Shown in pieces: positions 43,488 to 56,563 of a stretch of DNA of 64,000 nucleotides (position 1 is the first letter of the stretch; every line of letters begins with the position of its first letter). Source of the stretch: Thermothelomyces thermophilus ATCC 42464 (taxonomy: Eukaryota > Ascomycota > Sordariomycetes > Sordariales > Chaetomiaceae); assembly GCF_000226095.1 (NCBI RefSeq), contig NC_016475.1:3224001-3288000 (forward strand), written 5' to 3'. The position numbers and the translations under genes are program-made. The notes beneath the pieces were generated by a model. The model was given only the letters and a program-made list of their open reading frames with translations, searched no databases and was not told the DNA's origin.

Positions 43488-45857
43488 ATGACCCAGACCT
43501 GCGAGTCTCGCAACGCGTTACCCGTCGAGATTCAGCAGTGCGCCCTTCTCCAGCTCCTCGCCAACTCGCTCGTGCTGTCGCAGACAGCGCCCTACCTCTC
43601 CTGTTACGATGTCTTGAACCTTGCAGCCACTGCGCGGGCCTTCCGCTTCCTCGTCTATCATACCCCCAACGTCTTCCGTCGCCTAGACTTGGGCAGGGTC
43701 AAGACGGCCCAGTTCGAGATTGACGCCATCGACCATGGCGGACAGACGTGGCGCAACGTCCAAGTCGACGAGTACTTGAGCGAAGAAGAGTGAGTCGCCT
43801 TGGTTATCCCATGCTTCTTTCCTCCCTCCCGCTCCCCGGGGAAACCCCTCCTCCTCTTAAGGTCTGCTAACGCCTCGTCCTCGGTATTTTCACAAAAAAA
43901 AGCTTCTACGCTGGTCCTCTCCGAGGCATCTTCTCCAAGCTCCGCCGTGCCGACATCTTGAGGGACGTGCAGGTCCTCTCGCTGGATGGTCTCTCCGTCA
44001 CGGCCGAGCTTGTCCACGACATCCTTACCGACCCCTCGTTCTCGGTCCGGATCTTGTCCATCCGTGGCGTCAAGAACATGAACGAGCGAAAGCTCCGGGC
44101 CGCGCTGCAGTATGCCTGCCGCCAATCGCGGCCCGAGGGGGCCCCTCGCTTGAAGGGATTGTACGTCTTTGGTCCGCGGGATGCCTCCCCGCCCGCATCG
44201 GCGTCTCCGCCGACGGCGGCGGCGGCGGCGGTCGCCACGACCTGGAACGCGCGCAGCCAGAAGGCCCTGACGGCTTCCCTGGCCGAGGAGCCAGAGGCGT
44301 GGTATGTCCGTCGGGGCAACCAGTTCCCGAACCTGCCGAACCGCATCAGCCCCGAGTGGGCGTCCACGCTCGTCGCCTGTGCCGGCGTCATCTCGTTCGA
44401 CGCGGTCCTCTGTACCGGCCCGCGGCACTTCAACTCGCCCGCCTGGGGCAAGGTCTACCTCGAGGCCCCGGACGCGAGCGTGCCTCACTTCAGCGTCGCA
44501 ACCCACAGCCTGGGCGGCTGTGCCTCTTGCGGCTCAGCTCCCGAGGGCTGGACGGTCTGGGGCGAGGAGCTGCTCGCCGCCTCGGGCGGCCGTGACGCTG
44601 ACGCTGACGCCGACGCTGGCGCCGATGCTGACGGGTGCAGGAGGAGGACGAGCGAGAGTTACGTGGCCGACCTCGCCAGGTTCCCCCTGCTCGCGCCTCC
44701 GCCGATGCACTCTGCCAGCCTCCGCGTCGCCATGTGCCCGACCGGGCAGAGCGTGAAGCCGCGCCGCCCGTTCAGCCCGAGCGGAAAGCAGCAGGGGGCC
44801 GCACGTTTCATTCCCCGGTGCTTCGACTGTATCCGAGACCGCTACTGCGCAGGATGCCACAAGTGGTGGTGCGAGGCGTGCTACGTCGGTCCCCGGGCCT
44901 CGTCCCCGGCAGCAGGAGGAGGTGTAGAAATACCCTCGGGTCCCGACTCGGTAAGCAGATCCCTTTCCGGTCCCGGCCCCCGAGGCTGTCTGTGTAAGGC
45001 GACAGTGTAGAGAGTCGAAACGCGCAAGATCCGAGAGGGGATCTGCGTTTTGAGTAGGAAGTTCTTGGATTTCCACAAGGTCAAGCCGAGCTGTGCGCCC
45101 TGCGGCAGGGAGAGAGGAAGAGTGACCGAGAGGTCCAAGACTCTTTCCCTCCTCGCTTTTCCCCCTTTCCCTCCCTTTTCGATGGTGGCATTTTGGCGCC
45201 GGTCGTGAAAGCATCCCCGAGCCGAACGAGCCGTGCCCTTGGCACCATGTCTTGCCTGCCGGGGCTGTTTAAAAAGGTCCATGCCCCTTGGGCTTGCGCT
45301 CTTTGCTCTTTACCACTGTGCCCTTCACGAGAAGCACAGCTGCTGCAACGTCCTTGTGTGGATATTTACTGATAGAGCTCCCCCCCTTTCTACCAGGCCC
45401 ACGTTTCCAAGAGTTGCTGGGAGTGTGGCATGAACGTAAGCGCTCATTGATCATTTTACTCCCCGGCAGGTGACCTGGATGGCTCTCTCTAGCTGACACG
45501 CAGCGATGGCCAGTGCAAGGACTGCATCGACGGCACCCAGCGCGTATGTAAGATATGCGGTGGCGGTTATTGCTTGATCCACAACGAAGGCTCGAATATG
45601 CGTACGGTATGTCCAGAACCAACCCCCCCCCCCGACCCATTACCTAGAGAGTTCGCGGGCTAACCAGGAGGGCCTTGTTGATATATAGTGCGAATGTAAG
45701 CGCGCGTCCCCCCCCCCCGCCCTTTTAGAAATCTATATTTTTGAGTCTCGCTTATCACGAATCCCTCCGCGTTTCCCGAGAACCGGCTCGGTCTAACTTT
45801 GTGGTTCAACCAGGGTGCGCTGGAAGAACCAGACGCTTCGCCCGGGACCTCTACTGA
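43488..45857 (+). CDS. F-box-like protein with C-terminal zinc-ribbon region (six exons, one of 7 nt)
   Basis: Exons are 43488..43789, 43903..44950, 45397..45435, 45493..45606, 45689..45695 and 45814..45857, about 517 aa. An F-box-like helix set lies at about 25-60 (APYLSCYDVLNLAATARAFR, then YHTPNVFRRLDLG). F-box proteins present substrates to SCF ubiquitin ligases through Skp1. Leucine-rich-like segments follow (RDVQVLSLDGL, SVRILSIRGVKNM). Later CFDCIRDRYCAGCHKWWCEAC (21 residues, given as CFDC at about 407, then CAGCHKWWCEAC) and, across small exons, SCWECGMN|LTRSDGQCKDCI and CKICGGGYC|..CEWCAGRTRRFARDLY form Cys pairs. The Cys pairs and the final DLY stop fit fungal relatives I recall. 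Intron 2 (446 nt) is long and may hide another exon. A low-complexity Asp-Ala repeat lies at 44592-44636. The 5' half is secure; the 3' exons are a model. Confidence 0.75.
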
Positions 45858-47060
45858 AGGGGGTACCCACGGATCTGAACCTTACCTTAATCATCACTCG
45901 ACCTGTTTGCGACATTGCTGCTTCCTTACCGCCTTGAAGGCGTTTCGGAGGAACAATACTTACCTTAATCTCCACTCGCATGCAACCGACGCCCCAATTT
46001 TGAGCATGGTGTCGTATCTTGAACGAGACACTTCTCCCCAGCATCCAGCGCATTTCTAACGGTCTCCTCTCTGCTATACCGGTTTAATGTCACATTTTTT
46101 CTCAACACTCTCCGCTACAAGCGTTTTATTGGCTAGTGCACCTATCTTTGTTTGGCTTGGGGTTCGCGGCTGCTTCGTACGTATTAATTACGACGCGTTT
46201 ACCTACGTACCTAAGGTGTTTATTAATCGTGTTTGAAAATGTATGTACACATACATATTATGCAAAATCAATGATACCCTGCTCAGCTGTAGTTTGAGCC
46301 AGATGAGATGAACGTCTGCTCGGTGCCTGGTTACTCTATGGCTGCGCTTCTCACTCATCCTGTCGGTGCCTTTGTCCTGTCTTCAGCTGATGGAAGATGA
46401 CAATGAGCGGGCGTCACACGAGAACAACAGATCACTCATGATAGTCATACAGTTCTCGACAAACCGTTCCGGGGATGACAAACCCGGCTTAATACGGTGA
46501 AACCGCACTGCAGTGGCATGAAAGCGGCAAAATGGCATTTACACCCTGTTGAACGTAGTGGCAAGCTCGAGTGAGCATTCGAGCGAGGCTTATAGAAGGT
46601 AGCTTGAAGGAACAAAAGGTGCCTTATTAAATTATCCATAAAGGGGACAAAACGAGTGGGATATATAGACAAAGGAAATGGCCTAAGCACCTAAGCATGT
46701 ATACTTAAATATAGCTAAAGAAGCTAGAAAATAGAAATCAACTAATAGGCTAGGCCCTATAGAGGTTGTAGAAGAAGTAGGCAAGATATGACTATTAAAG
46801 AGGGTATAAATAGTTAACGACGACGATGTCGTTAAAGATGTCGAAAAAGTGGCCGTTTGGCTGGTGTGGCCGTATAGATGGTGACCACCAATCTGCCTGG
46901 CAGTTCGTTGGCTGGCCCGAAAAAAAGCGGGGCAGGTGGGGGGGCCACGAGTAAGCCCCTGCAGAAAACAACCACTACGCGACAACAACACGGCCATCAC
47001 CATATATTATCTAACGCTCGATTGTACAACAACTAACAACATCGCGCGCACAAGGGTTAA
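45858..47060. other. Spacer with a TpA-rich decayed patch
   Basis: No gene is supported. The segment at about 46640-46830 is rich in TA steps (CTATAG, CTAGG, TATAG) like the RIP-mutated centre of the Fot1 element, and may be the remnant of an unidentified repeat. A GTATGTACACATACATA relative of the 12-bp palindrome occurs near 46240. Confidence 0.45.
46640..46830. repeat. Possible RIP-mutated repeat remnant
   Basis: A short block with many TpA steps and few CpA steps, unlike its flanks. There are no recognisable ends, no coding trace and no target duplication found, so the type of element is unknown. Confidence 0.3.
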
Positions 47061-48590
47061 ATGGACCCCGAAGCTATTGCGGCCTGGATTTCGGACCAGG
47101 ACGTCCTATTAAAGGACTGCTCCGATCCTGACGAGTATCGGCTGCCGCTCCATACTCGATATCCCTCTCCCGCCGTTGACGCTCCAACGTCCTCGACAAC
47201 ATTTATCCCACAGCGAAGCGACGACAAGTCCCTCTCTCCGAGGTCGATCCCAACTCCAGCTACAAGATGCCAGATTCCGGCAAGTCAGACTTACAGCGAA
47301 GTCCGAGCAGGAAGGGTATCGAGCAGCCAGGCCGTCAAGAACTGTTGGCATCCGCTGATGCCGAGGCCAGGAGAGTCCCACAAGGATTAGATCTGTAAGC
47401 TACGGCCGCGTAGAGTGCTTTCGCAGCAGCTCCCTATATTCCCGGCGCCAATGTCCTTCACCGCTAAGCTTCGCGCAAGCAACCGGCAGTCTACCACCTC
47501 GGACTCACGAGAACGAAGCTCCTGCGCCAGCGGCCGCACTCGGTCCACAAGCCCTGTCAAGAATCCTGATGACCTTCTTAAACTCGAAAAACCCGTGACC
47601 TGGATGACTCCGGACCCGCGCACGCTACGGGACATGGTAAAGGCGACAGGGAGTGCCCAGGCGCTACAACTCTTTGACAATATTTGGAGGGTTATACAAG
47701 GAGAAGGATACTTGCCGCGGGAGTTGAAGGGGATTTTGAAGGAGGAGCTGATGGTTGACGACTCACGCTTTGCACCAGCTGATAGGGCTATGGTGATGAG
47801 TCAGAAAGAGAGGGACGATGCTTGTCGGCTCTTCCCGTCACTCGGCGCCGACGAAGGCCGGATGCTCGGCCTTCTCACTCTCTACGGCGAGCTCAACACC
47901 ATCCGCGACATCGTTGCTACTACTATACGGTTCATAAACACGCCCCGCTCCGAAGCGGCGTGGAATGACCACATTCACGGCCCAGTCTTGCGCCTTGCTG
48001 TGTCCAGTACCCCGCACGTTGGCGCAGAGAACATCACGCAAGCCGCCATTGCCAAAGCCTTCGTCCCGGCCGCACGAGGGGAGCTCGAGACTCTGGGCGG
48101 CAAAATGATCGACTACGCACTGCTTCTTCGGCCCGAGAAACACCTCGCCGTCCGCATCGCTAACTTCGTGGACGGCTTCGAGGAGCCACGGACCTTCAAC
48201 CAATCGACGCACGGGGTGCTGTGTTACGAGCCGACGGGCGTGCTGATCGAGACTAAGGTTGACATCCGACGGCGTGCCGAAGGGAAGGCCCAGCTAGGAA
48301 TATGGCTAGCGGCGTGGTACGGCCGCGTGGCTAGGTTCGCGCCAGTGCCCTCCGCTGATGCGGACACACCAACGAACTTACCATTCCTCCCGGTCCTGCT
48401 CGTCGTATGCGAGAACTGGGAGCTGTACTTTGCGTTCGACAGGGACGGCGAATTTGAGGTATGCGGGCCCCTTGAGATTGGGAGCACTGTGACCGTCGAC
48501 GGCTCGTACCGCCTGCTTGAGGTGCTACGGCTACTCGCGGGTTGGGTCGCCGGTGAGTTCCGTGGGTGGGTTGAGCGGTGTGTTGCATAG
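47061..48590 (+). CDS. PD-(D/E)XK nuclease-like fungal protein (two exons)
   Basis: Exons are 47061..47315 and 47391..48590, 484 aa. Both halves are in one frame, separated by a single TAG at 47388-47390. A 75-nt intron with donor GTATCG, branch-like GCTGATG and acceptor GGATTAG removes it exactly. The N-terminus MDPEAIAAWISDQDVLL and a Ser/Arg-rich linker lead to a helical region. The nuclease-like core lies in the last 200 residues. It has an Asp in KMIDYALLLRP (about 325), then VLIETKVDIRRR (Glu-x-Lys, about 372-374), then KAQLGIWLAAWYGRVARF and LPFLPVLLVVCENWELYFAF. This pattern is common in a large family of fungal proteins annotated as PD-(D/E)XK-like, whose biological role is not established. 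No signal peptide is present. Nuclease activity is inference from the motif. Confidence 0.8.
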
Positions 48591-48746
48591 CAGGGGTTTA
48601 CAGTGATGATCTCATGGACCTTAATCGACGTGAACGTATACTCTCTCTTCAGCAGCATAGCCTCCTCCCGTCGTCAATAATACCAAACCTTTTCATCACT
48701 GCTTGTACTTGCTCGAATTTCCTGCCCGAGTCCAACCAGACCCCAG
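48591..48746. other. Short interval between convergent genes
   Basis: A 156-nt tail-to-tail interval between the PD-(D/E)XK gene (plus) and the eqolisin gene (minus). Their 3' untranslated regions probably overlap. Confidence 0.5.
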
Positions 48747-50085
48747 TCAGAGCGACCAGGAGACCTCCTGCGAGTCCTGCCACTCCTGGGACGCGCACAG
48801 GCCAGGGATCTGGTACTGCTTGGCACCCTGGACGCCCAGCTGGGAGGGCAACCCTCCTCCTCCTCCTCCTCCTCCCCCGGGCACCAGCGTGGCGCTGGCG
48901 TCATCGAACCAGACGTCGGTGAAGGTCGGGAAGCCGGCGAGTGTGGTGCCGTAGTAGGGCCGCTCGACCACCCAGTCGACGTCGACGCGCGCCAGGACCG
49001 GCCCGCTCTGGATCCGGATCGAGTAGGTCTGTCCTTGGGAGAGGTTGGAGATGGTTCTGCCGGCAGTTTGGGTTGAGAATGAGCGAGAGTTTGAAATAAA
49101 ATGGGTTGAAGAGGGGGGGGGTTTGAAGAAAATAATGAAGAGTATATATAAAATAGGGGGGAGGCTCACATTTCTGCTGACGTGGTGGAAGTTGTGTTGA
49201 GGGTGACTTCGAACCAGTCATCCGGAGCCACTTTTTAATGATTCCTCGAGTCAGTGAAGGAACAAGCACGTTCGTGTGCGGCCGAAGAAACAGAGGGAAA
49301 CAAAAGGGGCCGAATAGGGAATACAGAAGCCAGTGGTGTTTGACTGACCTGGCATGGAGGTGATGGTGAAGGCTGCCGAGGGAACCCATTGCCACCAAGC
49401 CTCGTGCCTATTTCAAATGTAAAACCGGTCGTGTCAGTTGGTAGTCCGTTCCCCAAAAGCTGCCAGGAGAGCCATGCAACGATGCAGCTCCCGGTGGTCC
49501 CTCACCTGACGACACCCGTGGAGTTGTCGATCTATTCAAACGAAAACAAATATATGCATATGTCATAGGTTAGCCTTGCTCGCATGTTTCGAGCGGGTGA
49601 ATTAAACCGTTCACAATGAAACGACAGGCGTGAAGGTGAAGCTGGATTTGTACTTGTACTTTTGTGTCACGTACCTTGCATACCGTTCCCGCTTGCAGCA
49701 GTGCGTCTCGGTAGGAGTCCCCGTCGATGCCCACCCAGCTGGCAGCCGCCTGAGGAAAGGTATACCCAGGCCGTATAGAACACGACGGATGCTGGAAGCT
49801 GCCGTGGGCGAGTTGGATATTGGTGCCCGTGGGCGCCATGTTGACGGAGCCGCACCAGTTGGCGCTGTCGGCCTGGGCGTTGCTCCTCCGCGTCTTTCGC
49901 TGGGCTCGGGGGGCTTCTGCGACGGCGCCCATGCGGGTACGGCCGGGCTCAAACGGCTCCAGCCGGATCTCGGACGCTGGGATCGGGACGCCGTTCCGCG
50001 TGGCCTCGACCGTGAACGTCAGTTCGGCAAGCGCCTGTCGAGCCACGAGGGCCGAGCCGAGCAGCGCCGCAAGAGGCCACCGCAT
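48747..50085 (-). CDS. Eqolisin (peptidase family G1) secreted glutamic protease, five exons
   Basis: Exons are complement(49675..50085), (49506..49531), (49349..49407), (49170..49230) and (48747..49056), with introns of about 113-143 nt, giving 288 aa. Donors are GTACGT, GTGAGG, GTCAGT and GTGAGC. Joins read TVCK|IDNSTGVV, R|HEAWWQW, SMP|VAPDDWFEV and SAE|ITISNLSQG. A signal peptide is at the start (MRWPLAALLGSALVARQALA). A basic propeptide region follows (APRAQRKTRRSN). The mature start SANWCGSV matches the family SANWAG. Further signatures are AASWVGIDGDSY and LLQAG, carrying the family Gln, then HEAWWQWVP and DVDWVVERPYYG, carrying the family Glu. Eqolisins act outside the cell at acid pH through a Gln/Glu dyad. 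A Gly9 run (GGGGGGGGG) near the end is unusual. Small exons were placed by frame and homology, so their edges are model quality. Confidence 0.85.
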
Positions 50086-52935
50086 GCTGAGTGCTGAGAA
50101 AGGTAGGGGTGGGAACCGAGCCGGGTAGGATTAGTGTAGGTAATAATATATATTGAGGTAGTATCTCTGTGGGTGTCCAAGCAACCGGCTATATTGCTGA
50201 GCGGCTCCCCGGAATGGAAAAGGCCAGGTCTGCTGCTCCAAATCTTGGGTCCTGGATGCTAAGAAACGTGTCGAGTCTAAAAAGTCGGAACCAAACGATC
50301 GGATGGTCTTTATTTAAATATCTTCACCACCACCAACACCACCACCAACAACAACAACATCACCATCACCACCCCACAGAACAAATCCTGGGATGCCGGT
50401 CCTTCTGCATGACCGCCGCTTTCAGGCCGCAGCAAGGTTTCCTGAGGACGTCTGATAGGTAGGGGCATGAGGTAGGTCCGGCGGTGCACAACCATCCCAT
50501 TTGGGAACGACAAGCGTCCGGTGACTCGACCGCCCAGAGGCTGCACCCGAGCAGGCATAGCTCGGGAGCGATGCCCAAGAGTGCGTGCTTTGCTCCAGGC
50601 CTGCCATTCATTCCCTGCCATTCATTCCCTATCCAGGGGGCGGTTCTTGGAGAATCTGGCCGAGAGCGGAGAAAGCACTGTCGTGTTCACTGCCCCCTCC
50701 TCCCCCCTCTCCCACGTGGCACCACGTAGGACACCTGTGTCCGACCGGGCACTTGATGTGATATGGAACGCCTGTTGGAGGCACAGGCTGGCCACTCGAG
50801 TCCAACGTGAGTCAGTAACATTCAAAAGGAAGCAAGGGGGCGGTGTGTGGATGGTGAAAAGTGAGGGAGGGGGAAGACCAAGGTGCCGTCGACGTGCGGC
50901 GCCTGCACCTCCAGGGTTCTCCTCCGGTAGTAGCATTTCGGGGCGGCAGTGTCGAATTAATAGATATCACTTAGCTAACAAGAGCACACGGGCCTAGGCA
51001 CCATCAGTGATTCATCCACCTGAAAGTGTAGGTGTCCCCGCGCTCTCGCTACCGCCTAGATCAGCTTCTCCTCGTCATGATAGTTCGTCGCTGGGCTAGA
51101 ACTTTTTGAGACAAGTCTTACCTTGGTAAGGAAGTTCCCGAGCTACCCCGGTATAGTAATTGCTCGTAACAGGAGAATATTTCTTTATCTAGGAAATGCA
51201 TGTATGTATGTATGTACTGTACGGAATACGGATTAATTACTCTGTATGTGCATACAAGGTAGGTTGAAACACCAAAGCGATTTTGCGGGATGCATGTCGT
51301 TGGCAGGATTCGGCGGCTTCCTATCGTCCCATTCCTACCATCCCGCATGCCGATGCAGGCACCGACCTTCACGGTGCAGCCCTCAGTCGCCCAGGACGGA
51401 GCTGTGCTGCAGCCTGCCCTGTCAGCCGGACCATCCGATTGCACACTGCCATGGCCCTATGACACGTTGGATTACACGGGATATCGGTATCCAATGCCAA
51501 GGTGGCACGTACAGCGGCCGGGCTGCCCCTCGTGCTATTCCCACACTTTTTTTTCTGGCGAGGCGAGGCGTGTGGAGCGAGGCGAACATGCAACCCTTCT
51601 CCTTTCCGTGCCTCTGTACCCCCCTGGCCCGGTCGAGGGGGTTCGGGGTCGTAATGCCGAATCCGGTCCGGCACTGGCATTATTATAATTACCAAAAATT
51701 CACCAGTTAGTGTGCCCACGGTGCTTAGTTACTACCTTATTACATCCATGGTTTCGGAGTACGGAGTCTTTTTGGACATATTAGTTAGCTGGAAAACACC
51801 TACCCAGGTTACCTACATCCACTATGCCAGAGTGGGCCTGAGGTAACCAGAACTCGGATTGATACAACCATTTCGTGCTGCTGCTCCCACTGCAGCGTGG
51901 GGCGTAGGAGGGCTGATGCGACGCCAGGGATTTCGAACCCCCTCTAGCCGCTCCCATCCCGCACTCTTCTTCCCGCAGAGACTAATTATTGACGGCCTGC
52001 GTTGTGATTTCCAGCCTCTGCAACCCACCAAGTGGCCTTTTCGGCATTTTTTTATGTTGTACACACACAAATGCATAAATAAGACGGTCTGTTCTGCCTT
52101 GTCAGGGTGTGGGTCCCAACAGGGTGCGTTATGGTTTTGAAAACGAGAACCTACCTCTCAGGCTGTGCGAGCCTTTAATGTACACAGTAGTCTCAGCCTC
52201 GGTGTTACCAGGATGTGTGGTTCCCCTCGCTCCTGCTGGCTTCAGCTCGGCTGGAGGCAACCAATCCAGAAAGAAATCAGCATCCCAGAGCAATCTCTGC
52301 CGGATTGGTCTCGTTACGGCGTAGACCCGAGTGATAGTAGCACCATACGGGATATGATGTCACAAGACATCCAATGCTATGCACGCGAGGCGCAGAAACA
52401 CTTGAGTAAGCAGGCGTCGAGAATGCATGGTCTCAGGAGGGAGACTCGGGCTCTCGGAATGAACCTTCATAGAAGACGGGCAATGTGGATACAGTCAAAT
52501 GGATTAATTACTCCCTCACGACAGGAACACAGGAAAATCTCGTCAAGGACGGTGTTGGTTCCTAATTGTATCATTACCGGACCGGCCCTGAGTTTGTAAT
52601 GCCGGGTTGAGTTCTTGTCATGGTTGCTGTGGTCATGCCTTCTCTCGTTAACTACGACCATGCAAGTTTAGGTCAGGTTCGGTGTAATCATAGAATGAGA
52701 AAGCCAGGTACTGTATCTGTGTATGTACATACCTAATACCTGCATGCATGAAAATCTACCTTGCCAAACACATCACATTTACGGTGCGACCGAGTTTGAT
52801 ATGGTTCGATCCCCCGGCCTTCACAGCATAGAATCAACGGGTGAGAGCAAGCGCATCATTGTAGGGCTAGTACGCCCACCCTAATGCCATAATCACCTAC
52901 CTAGGTACGTAGAAGAATCATTGAGAGTGGTATCC
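50086..52935. other. Spacer (about 2.9 kb)
   Basis: No gene is supported. It has a CAC/CAA-type low-complexity run at 50326-50380, GTATGTA repeats near 51198-51220 and the palindrome GTATGTACATAC at 52721-52732. A 144-codon plus-strand frame at 52165-52599 and a B-box-like string near 51915 were considered and rejected. Confidence 0.5.
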
Positions 52936-52950
52936 TAATTAGCATTAAAC
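52936..52950 (+). repeat. Left target-site duplication of the LINE
   Basis: TAATTAGCATTAAAC, repeated at 54074-54088 with one difference (C to T within a CpA step). Confidence 0.8.
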
Positions 52951-54088
<1,138 letters not shown>

Positions 54089-54729
54089 ATTTGTATTTGA
54101 TTTTCACTAGAATTACTGAAGGCATATATGAAAGCAATCAAATGAGTGCGAGTCCCTTCCCGAGCTCCTTATAATAACACTAACCACTCCTTCATTACTT
54201 ACCATGTGCGTTGATCCCGGGCCATCTGACAGCAAGAAATTACAATCATAGTCCCAGCCTATTTTCTCACATTGATAAGATTGCACAACTGTCACCTCGG
54301 GCTGCGGGACATATCCAAGGACCACAGGGTGGTGAGTTTTCGGATGACGTTATCGGCGAGCCGCGGTGGCTCTGGGCGCGGACTTGGTGGTGCTTACTTG
54401 TTGCAGTAAGATCCTCAAGGGTGCTTGCGACCTTCGAGCAGTTTTACGGTTGGTATCCTTAGCCACCCCGTGGCCACGATAGAGGTGTTACTTGGTGGAT
54501 CGGGCCGGAACAGTAAGATTGAAAGCCGGGATGCTGGAACTTGCGTGCTGATGAGAGGAACACTGGGCTCCTGCCCTTCTTGACCCACCACGACCAGCGG
54601 ATTCTCTTCTTTCGTTCTTCGATATGGGTTGAACGTGCTACACGGAAACCCAACCGAACGGCTAATTAGCTCCCTAGCAAGCACGCAACACCCGACCCCG
54701 ATCCTGAATCATGCTTTGCCCTCGGCTGC
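54089..54729. other. Spacer between LINE remnant and transporter gene
   Basis: 3' flank of the minus-strand sugar transporter gene. No gene or repeat is supported. Confidence 0.5.
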
Positions 54730-56563
54730 TCAGTGCCTCGTCGACACGGCCACTTCCAGTTCCTGAGCCTGCTGCTTGTCGGCCTTCTCACTGAGCTCCC
54801 TCGCGTCCTCCAATTCGGCCTCCCGGTTGCCATGCCGGCCAATCTTGTACCACGGCAACCTGAACAAGCGATCCATGCTCTCCAGGCTCCTCCCCGACGT
54901 CTCGGGCACGGCAAACCACACCCACAGTCCGCCAAGGACGGTCACGGCAGCAAAGAACCAGAAGGTTCCCTGGGCCGAGATGCCGCCATCGGCGACGGGT
55001 AGCAGCATGTTTGGCACCGCTCTCGAATTGCCGTACTGATTCGCAAAGTGGAACGTCATGGCCAGCGAGGTGCAAAACGCCCTGATCCGCAGCGGAAACA
55101 GCTCTGCCGTGAGGAGGTATTGCACTTTTCAAAGGAGGAAAGGGAAAAAAAAAATTAATTAGCTCTTGCACGGCGAACGGAAATAAGAAGCAGATAAAAA
55201 CGTACTGCTATTCCAGCCCAAAGCCCACCCAAACCCGGAAATGTAAATCATGGCCACGGCGCCCCTGGAGGCGGCCAGCTGCGACCCGGTCATGGCCGCG
55301 GCGTTCTCCTGGTGCATGCTGAGCTGCGGCATGACCGTCAGGAAACCGGCGACGTAAACCATGGCGACGGCCTGGAAGGCGATGCCGAGGAGGAGGGAGC
55401 GCTTGCGGCCGATGACGTCGACGAGGAAGAGGGAGCAGATGACGGCGGCGACGAGCTTGACGAGGCCGAAGACGGCCGTGACGAGTAGGTTGGTGTTCTT
55501 GTCGGCGATGCCGAGCAGGTGGAACAGGTCGGGCGCGTAGAGCGTGATGGAGCCGGCGCCGGACCACTGCGACAGGATCTGCGCCGCGATGGTCAGCGAG
55601 ACGCGGTACAGGTTGCCCGGGTCCAGGAAGGCCTCCTTGAGGGTCCCCAGCCAGCCCGTCTGCCTGACCGCTTCGGTCTCTTGGCGGTGGGCGTCCATGA
55701 TAGCCGCGATCTCGCCGGCGACGTATTCGTGGTGCGGCGGCAGGTTGCGCAGGCGCGCCATCGTCTTGAGCGCCTGCTCATGATTGTCCTTCATAATGAG
55801 GTAGCGCGGACTCTCGGACTGGAAGAGGGTGAGGATGAGGATCAGGCCCGAGAACATGATGTGCAGGCTGGTCGGGACGAGCCAGCGGACGGCCGTGGTC
55901 TCGCCCATGTTGACCTGGCAGCCGTAGTTGGTGAAGTATGCCAGGACGATGCCGATGTAGACGAAGCCGGTGAAGAGACAAGTGCAGAGTCCGCGGATGC
56001 TGGCCGGCGTGATCTCGGCGATGTAGACGGGACCTACGACCGGCGTTTGACCAACGCCGAGGCCGGCGATGAACCTCCCAGCATAGATGGCGCCGAGGTT
56101 ACCCTTGGAGCCCATGAAGATGGCGATGCCGAGGATCCAGAGGGCGCACAGCTGTCGAGTGGCCCATATTCTGCCAATCCGGTCGCAGACGAGAAAGGCG
56201 CTGTTTCCACAGGGGTCAGTTCAAACTGGTGGCGACCGACTCGGAAAACGTTTGTGGAGGGGGGGCTCTGAGGTGCAGTACTGACATGAGGGCGCCCCCG
56301 ACGGAGCCGATCTGGACCATGGCCGAGACATTGGCCTTGATGTTTGCCTGCTCAACCTTGGAGTACGAGCTGTAGTTGATCGACCGCTGGAAGTGCTCGC
56401 TGTTGAAGGCGCCGCTGATTAGGCCCTCGTCGACGCCGCGGGCCGCACCCAGGAGAGCAAAGGAGAAGACGGAGAACCAGAGTCTCCAGTTGAAGACTTC
56501 TTTGGGCACATCCTGGTTTTTCAGCTTGAAGATGTTAACCGGTTTCTTTACCCCGCCCGCCAT
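54730..56563 (-). CDS. MFS sugar/quinate-type transporter (three exons)
   Basis: Exons are complement(56286..56563), (55206..56200) and (54730..55124), with introns of 85 and 81 nt, giving 555 aa. The start is MAGGVKKPVNIFKLKNQDVP; an upstream in-frame Met exists at 56599. Joins read SVGGAL|IAFLVCDRIGRI and ALGWNS|MQYLLTAELFP. Sugar-porter signatures are present: GRFIAGLGVGQTPVVGPVYI, AEITPASIRG, SESPRYLIMK (the PESPRYL site), QWSGAGSITLYAPDLF, DVIGRKRSLLLG (the second motif-A copy) and PETSGRSLESMDRLF (the PETKG motif). Twelve membrane segments are expected, with a cytoplasmic C-tail of about 60 residues. It should be a plasma-membrane proton symporter or facilitator. The Ser-Ser and neighbouring residues resemble quinate permeases more than hexose carriers, but the substrate is not certain. 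It diverges from the Ldh2-family gene. Confidence 0.92.

Noticed and set aside
43658-44506. 282-codon minus-strand frame
   Set aside because: Antisense shadow of the F-box-like gene; no family resemblance.
51905-51960. Reverse-strand GGTTCGAAATCCC resembling a tRNA T-arm
   Set aside because: No matching acceptor or D-arm can be folded on the minus strand.
52165-52599. 144-codon plus-strand frame
   Set aside because: Composition is not clearly coding, and no homologue or exon structure is recognised.
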